A program made the translations under genes and the position numbers. The notes below the pieces were generated by a model that ran no database searches, had not been told where the DNA came from, and saw only the letters and a program-made list of their open reading frames with translations. Positions 30,024 to 40,178 of a stretch of 64,000 bases of DNA are shown piece by piece. Origin of the DNA: Bacteroidota bacterium (GTDB taxonomy: Bacteria > Bacteroidota > Bacteroidia > Chitinophagales > Chitinophagaceae); contig JADJQP010000005.1 in NCBI GenBank assembly GCA_016712665.1, positions 211,085 through 275,084 on the forward strand. The letters are read 5' to 3'. How positions within the stretch are numbered: the stretch's first letter is position 1; each line of letters begins with the position of its first letter.

Positions 30024-30422
30024 ATGGCAGAAAAAATTAGAATTGATAAATATTTATGGGCCATCAGGATATTCAAAACCAGATCGTTGGCTGCTGCAGC
30101 CTGTGACAATGGGAAAGTAAAGAACAAGGGCCTTTCTATCAAAGCGTCCAAAGCAGTACAACTCAATGAAGAATATGAGATAAAAAATGAAAACAAAAAA
30201 ATACTTCTAAAAGTTATTGGAATTATTGACAAACGGGTTTCGTATGAAGAGGCCATCAAAAACTATATCGACATTACGCCTGAGAGTGATATTATTGTCA
30301 ATAAGGCCTTGGCATCCAGTTTTTATACGGGCAAGCGCCTTAGCAAAGTGGGAAGACCCACCAAGCAGAATCGACGTAAATTGGATGATTTTTTAGGTGA
30401 TGAATCGGAGAGCAAGCCCTAG
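30024..30422 (+). CDS. S4-domain RNA-binding protein, Hsp15-like
   Basis: The 132-residue protein begins with an S4 domain (IRIDKYLWAIRIFKTRSLAAAAC, then NGKVKNKGLSIKASKAVQLNEEYEI) and has a basic tail (KVGRPTKQNRRKLDDFLG) typical of Hsp15/HslR. Hsp15 binds 50S subunits that carry stalled nascent peptidyl-tRNA. It follows the CoA-ligase-like gene by 12 bases and may be co-transcribed with it. Confidence 0.9.
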   Translation: MAEKIRIDKYLWAIRIFKTRSLAAAACDNGKVKNKGLSIKASKAVQLNEEYEIKNENKKILLKVIGIIDKRVSYEEAIKNYIDITPESDIIVNKALASSFYTGKRLSKVGRPTKQNRRKLDDFLGDESESKP

Positions 30423-30634
30423 ACAAAAGTCAAGTAGGTTGTTTGGATAGCCAATTGCAAGGCGCAGGCGAATCAACAAAGCTTTTGAGTCACGCAATTT
30501 TTATGCGGCTAAACAATCTGCCTCTACCTATTTTTTTGAATTTATAATATTGTAATGTACTTTTAGCCATAATAATCGATTCGAATCCGGATTTACCTAT
30601 TTCAAAAACCTGATTTTTAGTTGCTATACCTCCC

Positions 30635-32150
30635 ATGATAAAGACCTTACCATTTCGACGTTTTATGATTCGTCGCTGTCTCCTAGTTCTTTTGGTGTTG
30701 GGTTCACCCTCACTACTAGCGCAGAAGCATGTGGCTGATAGTCTACAGAAGGTTTTATTAGGTAACCTGAAGGATACAGCAAGGGCAGGTAGAATTAGAG
30801 ATTTAAGCCAGGCAATGTATCGATATGATCCGGATTCTGCGCTATTAATTGCTTATGATGGATTACGCTTTGCGAAAGAAATTGAAGAACCGGTCCATAT
30901 TTCTAAAATGTATGAAATGATTGTGATCATTTTGACAAAAACGGAAATTTCAGCAAAGCACTTCAGTACTATATCGAAAATTTAAAAATCGAAGAGTCAT
31001 TGCCCTCCGAAGATGGTATTATATGTGCAAATATCAATATCGGCATTGTATATGCCTATATGCTTGACTACGATAACGCACTCAAATCCTACACAAAGGC
31101 CAATAACCTATTGTACGTTTTTAAAGACACCTCCGGCGACATCGCATACGAACAAAGACTTAAGTATAGCACGCTCCTCAATATTGGCGATGCATTCGAA
31201 AAGAAAATGGAATTGGATTCAGCATTTTTTTATTACAATGCATCTCTTAGAATTGCTAACAGTACAAACGATGATTACAAAAAAGGATTGGCGATGCTTG
31301 GCATCGCAAATGTGTTTGCGGCCATGAATAAAAATGAGGAAGCACTCATCCAGTACAAAACATCCTTGGCCTATTTGCAAAAAATGGAAGTGGAAGAATC
31401 CCTCTGCGATGTCAGTTTGGGTATGGCCAAACTCTTTACAAAATTAAATAAGAAGGACTCAGCCATTTATTATGCACGTAGCGGACTCTTTTTTGCCAAA
31501 AAAAATCGATTTCTTTCTAAGCAATTAGACCTTAGTAATTTTCTCAATAAATACTATGCCTCTACAAACCAAGTTGATAGCGCATATTTTTACTTAAGCA
31601 CTGCTACCACCCTAAAAGATTCCATATTGGGTGACGAAAAAGTGCGAGTGGCACAGCAGATTCTTTTTGATGAAAATATCAGACAATTAGAACTAATCGA
31701 AAAGGCCGCACAGGAGAAAGAGGAACGTCGACAGCAATTACAACATATCTTTATTGGAATCCTCATTCCATCCCTGTTTCTTTTTACCCTTTTATTAGCG
31801 CGTATAAAAATTCAAATTAAATGGTTGAAATTTCTGGGAGTGATTTCCCTTTTATTCTTATTTGAATATTTAACCCTTCTGTTACATCCTTGGTGCAGGA
31901 AATTACCCATCATACTCCGATTTTTGAAATATTAATTTTTGTTTGTATAGCTGCCCTGCTGATTCCGGCCCATCATAAGATTGAACATTGGCTTATTGAA
32001 AAGCTGGTTCATCGGGTGCAATCGAGCCAACTAACACACGATAGCACGCAAACTAGCAGCACTGAAAATACGAACAACCTAAAAGCAGAAACCGATCAAA
32101 AGGCACCCAATAAAACTACTTTATTGGAATCTAAAAAGCCTAGAAAATAA
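30635..32150 (+). CDS. TPR protein with C-terminal membrane segment, two frameshifts
   Basis: The protein has a signal sequence (RRCLLVLLVLGSPSLLAQ) and TPR repeats over about 300 residues (for example STLLNIGDAFEKKMELDSAFFYYNASL). Three C-terminal membrane helices follow, with a His-rich loop (LLHPVVQEITHHTPIFEIL ... PAHHKIEHWL) and a polar tail. The layout recalls Bacteroidota TPR sensor proteins, but no kinase or DNA-binding domain is present. Frames change near 30930 and near 31890, giving open parts 30635-30985, 31000-31935 and 31890-32150. Function unknown. Confidence 0.65.
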
Positions 32151-32285
32151 TTTTGTGAAACCCTTTTGTGGATTTCCCCAGCTACAATACTAAATGAGCT
32201 GGCGGGAAAATATTAAATGAATTAAATTTGGCATAAGAAATTTTTCTTTCCTACAATTGCAATTAGGTGCACTATACCTGCAGCG

Positions 32286-32316
32286 AAAAAAATAGGTCGA
32301 CCAGAGGTCGACCTAT
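32286..32316 (-). terminator. Intrinsic terminator of the small lipoprotein gene
   Basis: On the minus strand ATAGGTCGACC-TCT-GGTCGACCTAT forms a perfect 11-bp stem followed by seven T residues. Confidence 0.9.
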
Positions 32317-32334
32317 CCTTACTAAAAAAAGAGC

Positions 32335-32577
32335 TTATTTCTTTACAGCCGGATCTACAGGTCTGGTTTCGGCAGAACCCATGCTAGAATCACCAGTTGA
32401 GGCAGGTGCTGCGGTTGCTTCTGCAGGTGCTGGTGCTGCGGCAGACTCAACAGGTGCTGCGGCTTCTGTGCTAGTGGTTTCTGTTTTTTCTTCGTTACAA
32501 GAAACCAACATAAATACATTTAATGAACCAAAGGCAAGTAAAGTGAATAGTACACTTTTTGACATTTTTTTAATCAT
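32335..32577 (-). CDS. Small Ala/Pro/Glu-rich lipoprotein
   Basis: The 80-residue protein has a lipoprotein signal (lipobox FMLVSC, Cys near residue 27) and a low-complexity mature part (TTSTEAAAPVESAAAPAPAE). No enzymatic domain is present. A strong terminator directly follows it, so it is a single-gene transcript. Function unknown. Confidence 0.75.
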   Translation of the reverse strand: MIKKMSKSVLFTLLAFGSLNVFMLVSCNEEKTETTSTEAAAPVESAAAPAPAEATAAPASTGDSSMGSAETRPVDPAVKK

Positions 32578-32693
32578 AATGAATATAGTTTAAGTCATAA
32601 TATTACAAAATGGGGATTAGAAAACCAAATTATTCCAAATCATATCTTTCCCCTTCAAAAAAGAAAGATTCAACATTCATACAAAAGTTATGG

Positions 32694-34054
32694 CTACTTT
32701 CTCCATCTACCTGAATATATATAAAAGGAACTCATTGCAAATAAACTGAACCAATAAACGAATTCAGATGCCCACGCATAGGAAAGCGGTTTGCGCCATA
32801 ATTCTATCACCAAAATGCAGTATCCAAGATAAAGTATTATGGCAATAATTTCAAAAATCATATTTACTCGGGTTTGTCCGCTACCCAGAACTGCATTAAA
32901 GTACACGGTGGAAACGGATAACATCCAAGTGGCCACTACAACAATACGCAATGGATTTTTGCCCACGGCTATGATCGCCTCATCAGAACTAATCATATGC
33001 AGAAAGGAGGACGGAAAGAAAAGTAGTCCTAGTCCAATAATAAACGCAAATGATAGACTAATAAAAAGCACCTTGTGAATTAATGGAATAACCTCGTCTT
33101 CTTTTTTTTGACCAATTAAATTGCTAACCATTGAATTGGTAGTGGCCCCCAAAGACCAAGCGGCAATGCCTACAACGCCAAATACCGTTCGAAGGATTTG
33201 CGAAGTGGCTGCTTCGGCTTTTCCGAGATGTTCCACAAAAATAAAAAAGACCTCCCAGGCTCCAATACTAAGAAAATACTGCACAATAAGGGGGGACGAC
33301 TTCACAAATGTTTCTTTGATAAGAGGCCAATCGATAGCAGTAAAAAAGTAAATTTGAAACAATCGAATTTTGGGAGTCCGAATCAATACCCATGAAGCAA
33401 CAAATAAATAACTGATTTCAGAAAAAACGGAAGCCAGGGCGGCTCCATTAAGACCCATTTCAGGAAAAGATCTAAAACCAAAAATCAAAACATAATCAAA
33501 CACAATATTGATAATCGTTTGCGCAGCAGATCCCGCAATAATTCGCTTCGAATGAGAAGTAGCTAAAAAAAATGAATTGCAAAGTTGCGAAAGCATAATA
33601 AAAGGCAATCCCCAAATTCTGATTTTGATAAATGAAATGGCAAACATGCTTTACCGGTACATTTGAAATAAATTGCTCAAAAATATAGGGAGCGGCAAAC
33701 CAGGAAATTCCCAATAAGAAGAAACTGAGTATAAGACTTAAGAGCACCCCGTTGGAAAATATTTTACCTAAAAAAATCGAATCATTCTTGCCGGCACTTC
33801 TACTCATCAACATTAAAACCCCTGAAGACAAACCATATCCGATCATGGTGAGGGTAAGATAGAAGATGCCCGCTATTCCTGTGGCAGACAGTAAATCTTG
33901 TGCATGCAAACAATCCATCAGAAGGTGTATAATTTCCTAAAAACAAGGTATTGGTGAGAATATTCAGTTGCGGAATCAAAATTGAAATCGCAATGGGCAT
34001 CGCCAGTTGAAAAATATTGCGATAGGTACCCTGTACCTGTAAGGAATCCGTCAC
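32694..34054 (-). pseudogene. MATE-family multidrug/polyspecific efflux transporter, frameshifted
   Basis: Reading across three frames gives about 450 residues with around twelve membrane helices of the MATE family: NIFQLAMPIAISILIPQLNILTNTLFLG, then GYGLSSGVLMLMSRSAGKND, then LPFIMLSQLCNSFFLATSHSKRIIAG and AWSLGATTNSMVSNLIGQKKEDE. Open parts are 33800-34054, 33496-33918 and 32694-33647. MATE proteins export cationic drugs or metabolites using Na+ or H+ gradients. At least two shifts (near 33900 and 33650) disrupt it. Confidence 0.85.
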
Positions 34055-34188
34055 GTAGAATTGCTATTAGAAAAGGCAAATGTACTTCAAATTATGTTGC
34101 ACCATAGAGCCTGAAAATAAAATTCAATTCATAAACACTCATTTTGAAGTTAATTTCATTTTTTGGATTAATATTGTGCTGTCAACCT

Positions 34189-35034
34189 ATGAGTTTGCAG
34201 TTTCACACCTTTATCGATTATACAGAAAGCGTCGAATTTTCGAACGAACATCTTGTTTCGTATATTACCCTAGGTAAAAACTATATCCATTACTCGGTTA
34301 TGGATACCAAACAACAAATATGCTTGCTCACGAAAGCCATATATAATGTAAAGGGAATCATTGGACAATCAGAATTTGATACCTTATTGGCTGATAATGC
34401 GCTACGAAATTCTTCTGTAGTGCATATTGCAGTAGACACAGCCAAACATACCTTGGTACCAACGTCCATGCTGTCGCCTGATCATTTTGAATCCTATTTT
34501 TCTCCTTTGTATGAATTGGAAACAGAGGAAATTATTAACGCCCAGTCTATAGACCCTGAAATTACGCAATTATATGTTGTACGAAAAGCAAGCCTTCAGT
34601 ATTTAAAAAATGAATTCAAAGAAGCACGTATTTACAGCAATACTGCCTGTCTACTTCATTCCTATTTGAAAATAGTAACTAGTGTTGAAGAGCAAAACCC
34701 CGTATTTATTCATACTTCCTTTAATTCAATGGTCATCACCTTATTTACCAAAAAACAGTTGCTTTATATGCAGTCGGTGGAAATCAGCGGTGAATCGGAT
34801 GTGCTTTATTGTCTGCTGAACGTATTGCAATTGCATCAAATAGAAGTGCATAACACTACAATATTTCTCACCGGCTTCTCAGATCGACAAAATGCTATAG
34901 CAAGCTTACTAGCTACCTATATTCATGTTGAAACCATTGAAATAGATAGGATCCAAAATGAAAATCAGGGCTTGCAACATTTTCCTTTACCTATTTTATT
35001 TAATCAATATTCTTTGATCTCATGCGCATCATAG
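34189..35034 (+). CDS. DUF3822 family protein
   Basis: The protein of about 281 residues belongs to DUF3822, which in Bacteroidota lies just upstream of rsmD and coaD. The ATG at 34189 (MSLQFHTFIDYTESVEF) gives the family N-terminus; upstream codons would add a spurious leader. The C-terminal part has an actin/ASKHA-like pattern (IFLTGFSDRQNAIASLLATY). Its end overlaps the rsmD start by 13 bases, which suggests translational coupling. Biochemical function unknown. Confidence 0.85.
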   Translation: MSLQFHTFIDYTESVEFSNEHLVSYITLGKNYIHYSVMDTKQQICLLTKAIYNVKGIIGQSEFDTLLADNALRNSSVVHIAVDTAKHTLVPTSMLSPDHFESYFSPLYELETEEIINAQSIDPEITQLYVVRKASLQYLKNEFKEARIYSNTACLLHSYLKIVTSVEEQNPVFIHTSFNSMVITLFTKKQLLYMQSVEISGESDVLYCLLNVLQLHQIEVHNTTIFLTGFSDRQNAIASLLATYIHVETIEIDRIQNENQGLQHFPLPILFNQYSLISCAS

Positions 35035-35559
35035 GAGGTATACACGGAGGCCGCAAATTTCACCCACCCACCAAAATGCCGGCACGTCCTACAACGGATA
35101 TTGCGAAAGAAGGCTTGTTTAATATTCTGCAAAATTCGCTTGATTTTTCGACCTTAAAAACCCTTGATATTTTTGGAGGCACCGGTAGCATCAGCTATGA
35201 ACTTGCTTCGAGGGGCTGCACTGATTTAACCCTAATTGAGCAAGATCAGAATCTGATGAATTTTATTAAAAAAAATGTGGAAACCCTTCAATTTGAAAAA
35301 CTTCAAAACCTTCAAGATGGATGTGTTCCGATATTTGAATCATTGCACCGAATCCTACGATTTTATTTTTGCCGGTCCACCCTATGCTTTGAAAAATATT
35401 GATGAGATTCCAAAAATCATTTTCGAAAAGGGATTGTTGAAACCTTCCGGCTGGTTTGTGCTGGAACATACTCCCAGAAACAATTACGAAAACGCTCCCT
35501 ATTTTAGAAGATGTAAAAATTATGGCACTACCCTCTTTAGTTTTTTTGTAAATGAATAA
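35022..35559 (+). CDS. rsmD: 16S rRNA (guanine-966-N2) methyltransferase RsmD, frameshift and altered catalytic motif
   Basis: RsmD methylates G966 of 16S rRNA with SAM. It shows MRIIGGIHGGRKFHPP, RPTTDIAKEGLFNIL, the SAM motif LDIFGGTGSISYELASRG, and the active-site region DFIFAGPPYAL. One extra A near 35306 shifts the frame (open parts 35022-35402 and 35275-35559). The usual catalytic motif is (D/N)PPY; here the codon is GGT (Gly) rather than GAT (Asp), a single-base change. Either the gene is decaying or this is another sequence error. It is followed closely by coaD. Confidence 0.88.
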
Positions 35560-35595
35560 AATTAATCCTACCTTTCAATACTTAAATAAACACAC

Positions 35596-36087
35596 ATGAA
35601 AATAGCTGTTTTTCCGGGCACCTTCGACCCAATTACTCTTGGTCATACCGACATCATCGATCGATCGCTTGATATGTTTGATAAAATAATTGTCGGCATT
35701 GGAGTCAATAGCAATAAACTGCCTATGTTTCCCATTGAACAACGAATCAATTGGATTAAGAACATATATAAGGAGGAAAAAAAGATTGAAGTATTGAGCT
35801 ATTCTGGCCTCACCGTTAACTTCTGCGAAAGCGTAAAAGCTCAATTCATCATAAGAGGTTTGCGCACCGTTAGCGATTTCGAATACGAGAAGGCCATTTC
35901 AGATATGAATCAATTACTGAATCCTCAAATTGAAACCATATTTTTAGCTTGTACCGCAAAGTACTCTTCCTTTTCCTCTACCATGGTACGAGATGTTATC
36001 CGAAACAATGGCGACAGCAGTCTTTTTCTACCAATGGAAATTCATCATCCCATTTCAATGGCTCAACAGGAATTCCAAAAAAAATAA
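35596..36087 (+). CDS. coaD: Phosphopantetheine adenylyltransferase
   Basis: The intact 163-residue enzyme catalyses the penultimate step of CoA synthesis, joining ATP and 4'-phosphopantetheine. It shows VFPGTFDPITLGHTDII (the TxGH nucleotidyltransferase motif), GVNSNKLPMFPIEQR, FIIRGLRTVSDFEYE and YSSFSSTMVRDVI. It follows rsmD in the conserved DUF3822-rsmD-coaD order. Confidence 0.96.
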   Translation: MKIAVFPGTFDPITLGHTDIIDRSLDMFDKIIVGIGVNSNKLPMFPIEQRINWIKNIYKEEKKIEVLSYSGLTVNFCESVKAQFIIRGLRTVSDFEYEKAISDMNQLLNPQIETIFLACTAKYSSFSSTMVRDVIRNNGDSSLFLPMEIHHPISMAQQEFQKK

Positions 36088-36162
36088 ATTCACGATCCAT
36101 TTCTGCGACGATTTCTTTTTTTTTGAATAAGAATCCAATAACTTGCACAAAAAAATAGACGC

Positions 36163-36605
36163 ATGATTCAACGTAAACAAACGCTCTGGTTTTTGGCTAG
36201 TTCATTATTCTGTTTGCTTTTGTGCTACCCTTTGGTTTTAAAAATACCACCAGCCTCAATAGCTATCATATCAATATCCGCGATTTTGATGCCCAAACAG
36301 AAATCATTCTTATATTGCTTTTTGGAGCGATTGTGGTAGTAAACCTATGCGCCATTTTCTTGTTCAAAAAACGTCCATTGCAGATTACTGCCTCCTTCGT
36401 AGGAATTGTGTTGGGCGTAGTGGCGTTTGCCTATGAAATCTATTTCTCTACGAAAGAAGGAAATACCATCACCTTTGGCATTGCCAATTCGGTATTGTAC
36501 ATCGGACTGCTTTTACCCTTGCTTAGTGTGGCGCTTACATTTTTGGCAATGCGAGGAGTACAACAAGATATCAAACTCTTAAAAGAAACCGACCGACTAC
36601 GATAA
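36163..36605 (+). CDS. DUF4293 family membrane protein, one frameshift
   Basis: The protein of about 147 residues starts MIQRKQTLWFLASSLFCLLL at 36163, the family N-terminus. The frame breaks near 36215 and continues as VLPFGFKNTTSLNSYHINIRD from about 36222. Four membrane helices are predicted, with the C-terminal GVQQDIKLLKETDRLR typical of the family. Function is unknown. Confidence 0.8.
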
Positions 36606-36660
36606 TAAATAGTCAGAAAGTATTTGAATTTATTGAATTTTAAAGCGAATTTTGCAAACT

Positions 36661-38016
36661 ATGGCAAGCATCAAATTACTACTCGCAAATGATAAAGTGG
36701 AAGGCATCAGATATTACGAGGCGTATCGAAAACATGGAGGCTATGCTTCCCTCGAAAAAGCCCTAAAAAGCTATACTCCTGATGAAGTAACCGAAGAAGT
36801 GAAAAAAAGTGGGTTGCGAGGACGTGGTGGTGCTGGATTTCCAACCGGAATGAAATGGAGTTTTTTAGCCAAACCCGAAGGCATTCCCCGCTATTTGGTT
36901 TGTAACGCCGACGAAAGTGAACCCGGAACCTTTAAAGACAGATATTTGATGGAATATATTCCTCATTTATTGGTAGAAGGCATGATTATTTCATCATATG
37001 CTCTAGGAGCCAACACTTCATACATTTATATCAGAGGCGAGTATGCCTGGATTGTTGAGATATTGGAGCAAGCCATCGCAGAAGCAAAAGCTAATGGATG
37101 GTTGGGTAAAAATATTTTAGGGAAAGGATTTGATCATGAAATTTATGTACAACGAGGAGCAGGCGCCTATATATGTGGTGAAGAAACCGCCCTACTCGAG
37201 TCACTAGAAGGCAAAAGAGGCAATCCCAGAATCAAACCTCCGTTTCCGGCTGTAAAGGGACTATGGGGTTGTCCTACGGTGGTAAATAATGTAGAAACCA
37301 TTGCCGCAGTGGTTCCTATTATTAATAATGGAGGTGAGGAATATGCAAAAATCGGTGTAGGAAGAAGTACCGGTACGAAATTGCTTTCGGCCTGCGGAAA
37401 TATTAATAAACCAGGTATTTACGAAATAGATATGACCATCAGCGTGGAAGAATTTATTTTTAGTGATGAATATTGTGGTGGAATTCCCAATGGCAAAAGG
37501 CTGAAAGCCTGCATACCGGGTGGATCCTCTGTACCGATACTCCCAGCCAATTTGTTGCTCAAAACAGCTAAAGGCGATACTCGTTACATGAATTATGAAT
37601 CTCTTTAGGAAGGAGGCTTTGAAAGCGGCAGTATGATGGGTAGCGGTGGTTTTATTGTATTTGACGAAGATCAGTGTGTTGTTAGGCATACCATGACACT
37701 GGCCCATTTTTACAATCATGAAAGTTGCGGACAATGCTCTCCCTGTAGAGAAGGCACCGGATGGATGTATAAGATATTGAAAAGTATTGAATACGGAAAA
37801 GGTAAAATGAGTGATATCGACTTACTGTGGGATATTCAACGAAAAATTGAAGGAAATACAATTTGCCCATTGGGTGATGCTGCGGCCTGGCCGGTAGCTG
37901 CTGCAATTCGTCATTTTAGAGATGAATTTGAATGGCACGTAAATAATCCGGAAGAATGTCAAAAAAGAAATTTTGGATTAGCCCATTATGCAGATGAATT
38001 GGTTGCGAATGCCTAA
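36661..38016 (+). CDS. nuoF: NADH-quinone oxidoreductase subunit F with an internal TAG
   Basis: The 452-codon NuoF of complex I binds FMN and NADH and carries one 4Fe-4S cluster. It has the FMN/NADH motifs GLRGRGGAGFPTGMKW, CNADESEPGTFKDR and GAGAYICGEETALLESLEG, and the cluster ligands ESCGQCSPCREGTG with a later Cys in GNTICPLGDAA. An in-frame TAG at 37606-37608 lies between NYESL and EGGFESGSMMGSGG with no frameshift around it. The ATG at 36661 is the start. No other nuo genes adjoin it, which is unusual. Confidence 0.93.
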
Positions 38017-38556
38017 ATAATAATCTCACCGATCAAGCACTTTTCCATAAACACTTCCATTGGGTTCAATTGTGATAGTAGCATACTTCTGCAAAGACCA
38101 TATCCAAAATTCTTCGGTGCTTTGTTTAGTAATTGCATACCGCTAAGGTATCCATGAAATTCAATTTCCGAATCATTACAATATTTTGCACCTATATACA
38201 AATCATGCACTTTTGCCTGAAATTGGTCTTCTCTGATTAAGATTCGTTTATGATATGGTTTGTTGGCCGCTTTGACATCAACCGTTTGATTAGATTTTTC
38301 AATCACAAAATCGGCCCCTTTTTTATGATTTCCTTGATGAGGTATTAGCAAATCGGGAGCGGCGATTGAAACACCGGAAGATCGCAAATAGTCTACCAAA
38401 ACAATTTCGCACAATTTGCCGATTCGAATGAAATGCAGATATTACCTGACTTACCTGCAACACATTTTTACCATATCCTTTTTCAGCGTATATGGCAGCA
38501 AATACAGTGGCTTGTTCCAACTGCGAGGAAGTAGGATGTATCAGTAGTAGGTTCAT
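38013..38556 (-). CDS. Uncharacterised protein with a possible PD-(D/E)XK nuclease core, one frameshift
   Basis: Two open parts (38323-38556 and 38013-38414) make one locus of about 180 residues, with a break near 38440. The N-terminal part reads MNLLLIHPTSSQLEQATVFA; the C-terminal part has GKLCEIVLVDYLRSSG, then HKKGADFVIE and QTVDVKAANKPYHKR. The order Glu ... Asp ... Asp-x-Lys fits a restriction-endonuclease-like fold, but this is only pattern-based. It overlaps the end of nuoF by four bases on the opposite strand. I do not recognise a named family. Confidence 0.45.
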
Positions 38557-38628
38557 GACACATTTTCAACACCGTAAAGATACATTCAGAAAATGAAATA
38601 GAATACTGAACGCAAGAAGGGATTTGGG

Positions 38629-39327
38629 TTACTCCTCCTTTTCGGTAAAAACCGTATCGGGAAATTTGGTATTGATTTTATAACCCGAAAAATTCAATTC
38701 GATACTGCCCTTTTCTTTGAGATTTACCTTCGATTTATCTACCGATTTTTTCTTTAAATCCATCGCCATCATCTTAGGCATTTTCATTTTATTGATTTCA
38801 ATATGGATAACAATCTTCGAAGGCAATGCATATTGCACCATGTCTCCAAAATAATTTTGTGTTTCGATGGTTCCATTGTTTTTAGTGGTAATCTGCGACT
38901 TAATAATTAAGGGATTGGCCTCATCTACCCAAAATTTACCCAATATTAAATCGGTTTCATTCTTTAATGGAATCATATTGATGATGGCACATTTCCGATT
39001 ATCAACCACTTCATATCCCGAAATAACAGTTGTATACGCACTGGTATCTAAAAACATATTGCTGATATTCTGCATTGGGTTTTGTTTAGGAAGGAAAAAA
39101 ATCCCTTTCGTTCTGATTCTGAATCGATTGGGCTTTCTAAAAAACACCTTACCATTCATGCTGTTCATCTTAACACCGGGAATATCGAATTTCATAAAAA
39201 TGTTTGCTGAATAGTCATTTAAGGCATAAAATTTCCGATTCAATTCTTTTATTATTTGCTTTGCATCAGCATCTGCCTTTGAATAAAAGGAAGCTAAACA
39301 AAAAATAAGGATTAGTAAGTGTTTCAT
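38629..39327 (-). CDS. LolA-like outer-membrane lipoprotein carrier-type protein
   Basis: The intact 232-residue periplasmic protein has a signal peptide (KHLLILIFCLASFYSKADA) and the LolA/LolB-type half-barrel pattern: an early YSANIFMKFDIPG strand, GKVFFRKPNRFRIRTKG, LGKFWVDEANPLIIKSQIT, and ALPSKIVIHIEINKMK. Such proteins carry lipids or lipoproteins through the periplasm. It ends a possible operon with the ABC transporter genes upstream (two-base spacing), so a link to export is plausible. Confidence 0.75.
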   Translation of the reverse strand: MKHLLILIFCLASFYSKADADAKQIIKELNRKFYALNDYSANIFMKFDIPGVKMNSMNGKVFFRKPNRFRIRTKGIFFLPKQNPMQNISNMFLDTSAYTTVISGYEVVDNRKCAIINMIPLKNETDLILGKFWVDEANPLIIKSQITTKNNGTIETQNYFGDMVQYALPSKIVIHIEINKMKMPKMMAMDLKKKSVDKSKVNLKEKGSIELNFSGYKINTKFPDTVFTEKEE

Positions 39328-39328
39328 A

Positions 39329-40177
39329 TTAGGTGAGAATATCTTTTCGGTTAAAATAAAAAATGGAGATGCTTAAAAAGGCAACAATATGAATAATCAG
39401 TACTATACATGAAAAATAAATATCTGAAAAGGGAATCGGATCTTCGAATAAGCTTTTCCATGAAATCATATGGGTGGTAAAAAGAAGTGGTCGAATTAAA
39501 TCAAAACTAGGCAAATCAAACATACCGATAATGGTAAAAATAATAATGATGGCCATTACACTCACAATAGGTGTAATCGAATTGTCGATAAAGCACGAAA
39601 TCATTTGGCCCAAACTGGCCACTACCGCCAACGAAAGAAACGCAATAACAAAGGCTGCAGCCCATCGCCAATTGATGTCATCGCCTCTAATAATGGTAAG
39701 CGCCTCACTATTGAGCGCCATCAAATCGCCACTTCCAAAAATCCATTTTGAAACCACTAGGGCCATAAAACCTAAAAGGCCTAATAGCAAAAGGGTATAA
39801 CATAATCCGGAAAGCCATTTTGCCAAAATTATTTTCGACCTGCTTGCCGGTGTTGCCAATAAAAACCGAATGGTACCACTGGCTGTTTCACCACTCACCG
39901 AATCACCGGTCACTAACGCCACCAGTAAAGGCATTTGAACAATTAAGGTTTGAAGTAGTAAAAAGCAAATCAAATTTCCATTCAATACATTGCCATGTAC
40001 ATTAAATAAGTTATCAATTTGATTGGTAAAAAAAGATAGGATTTCTTTTCCATCATTATAAAAGGCAGCCTGTAGCGTTAAGCAAATAAAGAGAATCACC
40101 CCAAAACCGATATAGGTTCTGGGCCTCTTTGCTGTTTTATACAGTTCATTTTTAAATATGGCTATAAACTCTTTCAT
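39329..40177 (-). CDS. ABC-2 type transporter permease
   Basis: The intact 282-residue protein has six predicted membrane helices and the ABC-2 pattern: MKEFIAIFKNELYKTAKRPRTYIGF at the N-terminus, then VTGDSVSGETASGTIRFLLATPASRSKIILAKWLSGL. It is the membrane subunit of an exporter with the ATPase gene just upstream (one base apart) and a LolA-like gene downstream. Confidence 0.9.
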   Translation of the reverse strand: MKEFIAIFKNELYKTAKRPRTYIGFGVILFICLTLQAAFYNDGKEILSFFTNQIDNLFNVHGNVLNGNLICFLLLQTLIVQMPLLVALVTGDSVSGETASGTIRFLLATPASRSKIILAKWLSGLCYTLLLLGLLGFMALVVSKWIFGSGDLMALNSEALTIIRGDDINWRWAAAFVIAFLSLAVVASLGQMISCFIDNSITPIVSVMAIIIIFTIIGMFDLPSFDLIRPLLFTTHMISWKSLFEDPIPFSDIYFSCIVLIIHIVAFLSISIFYFNRKDILT

Positions 40178-40178
40178 T

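Noticed and set aside
37606..37608. Reassignment of TAG to glutamine
   Set aside because: Several intact genes (for example 28321-28710 and 30024-30422) end at TAG at the family's normal end, so TAG acts as a stop; only isolated internal TAG codons occur.
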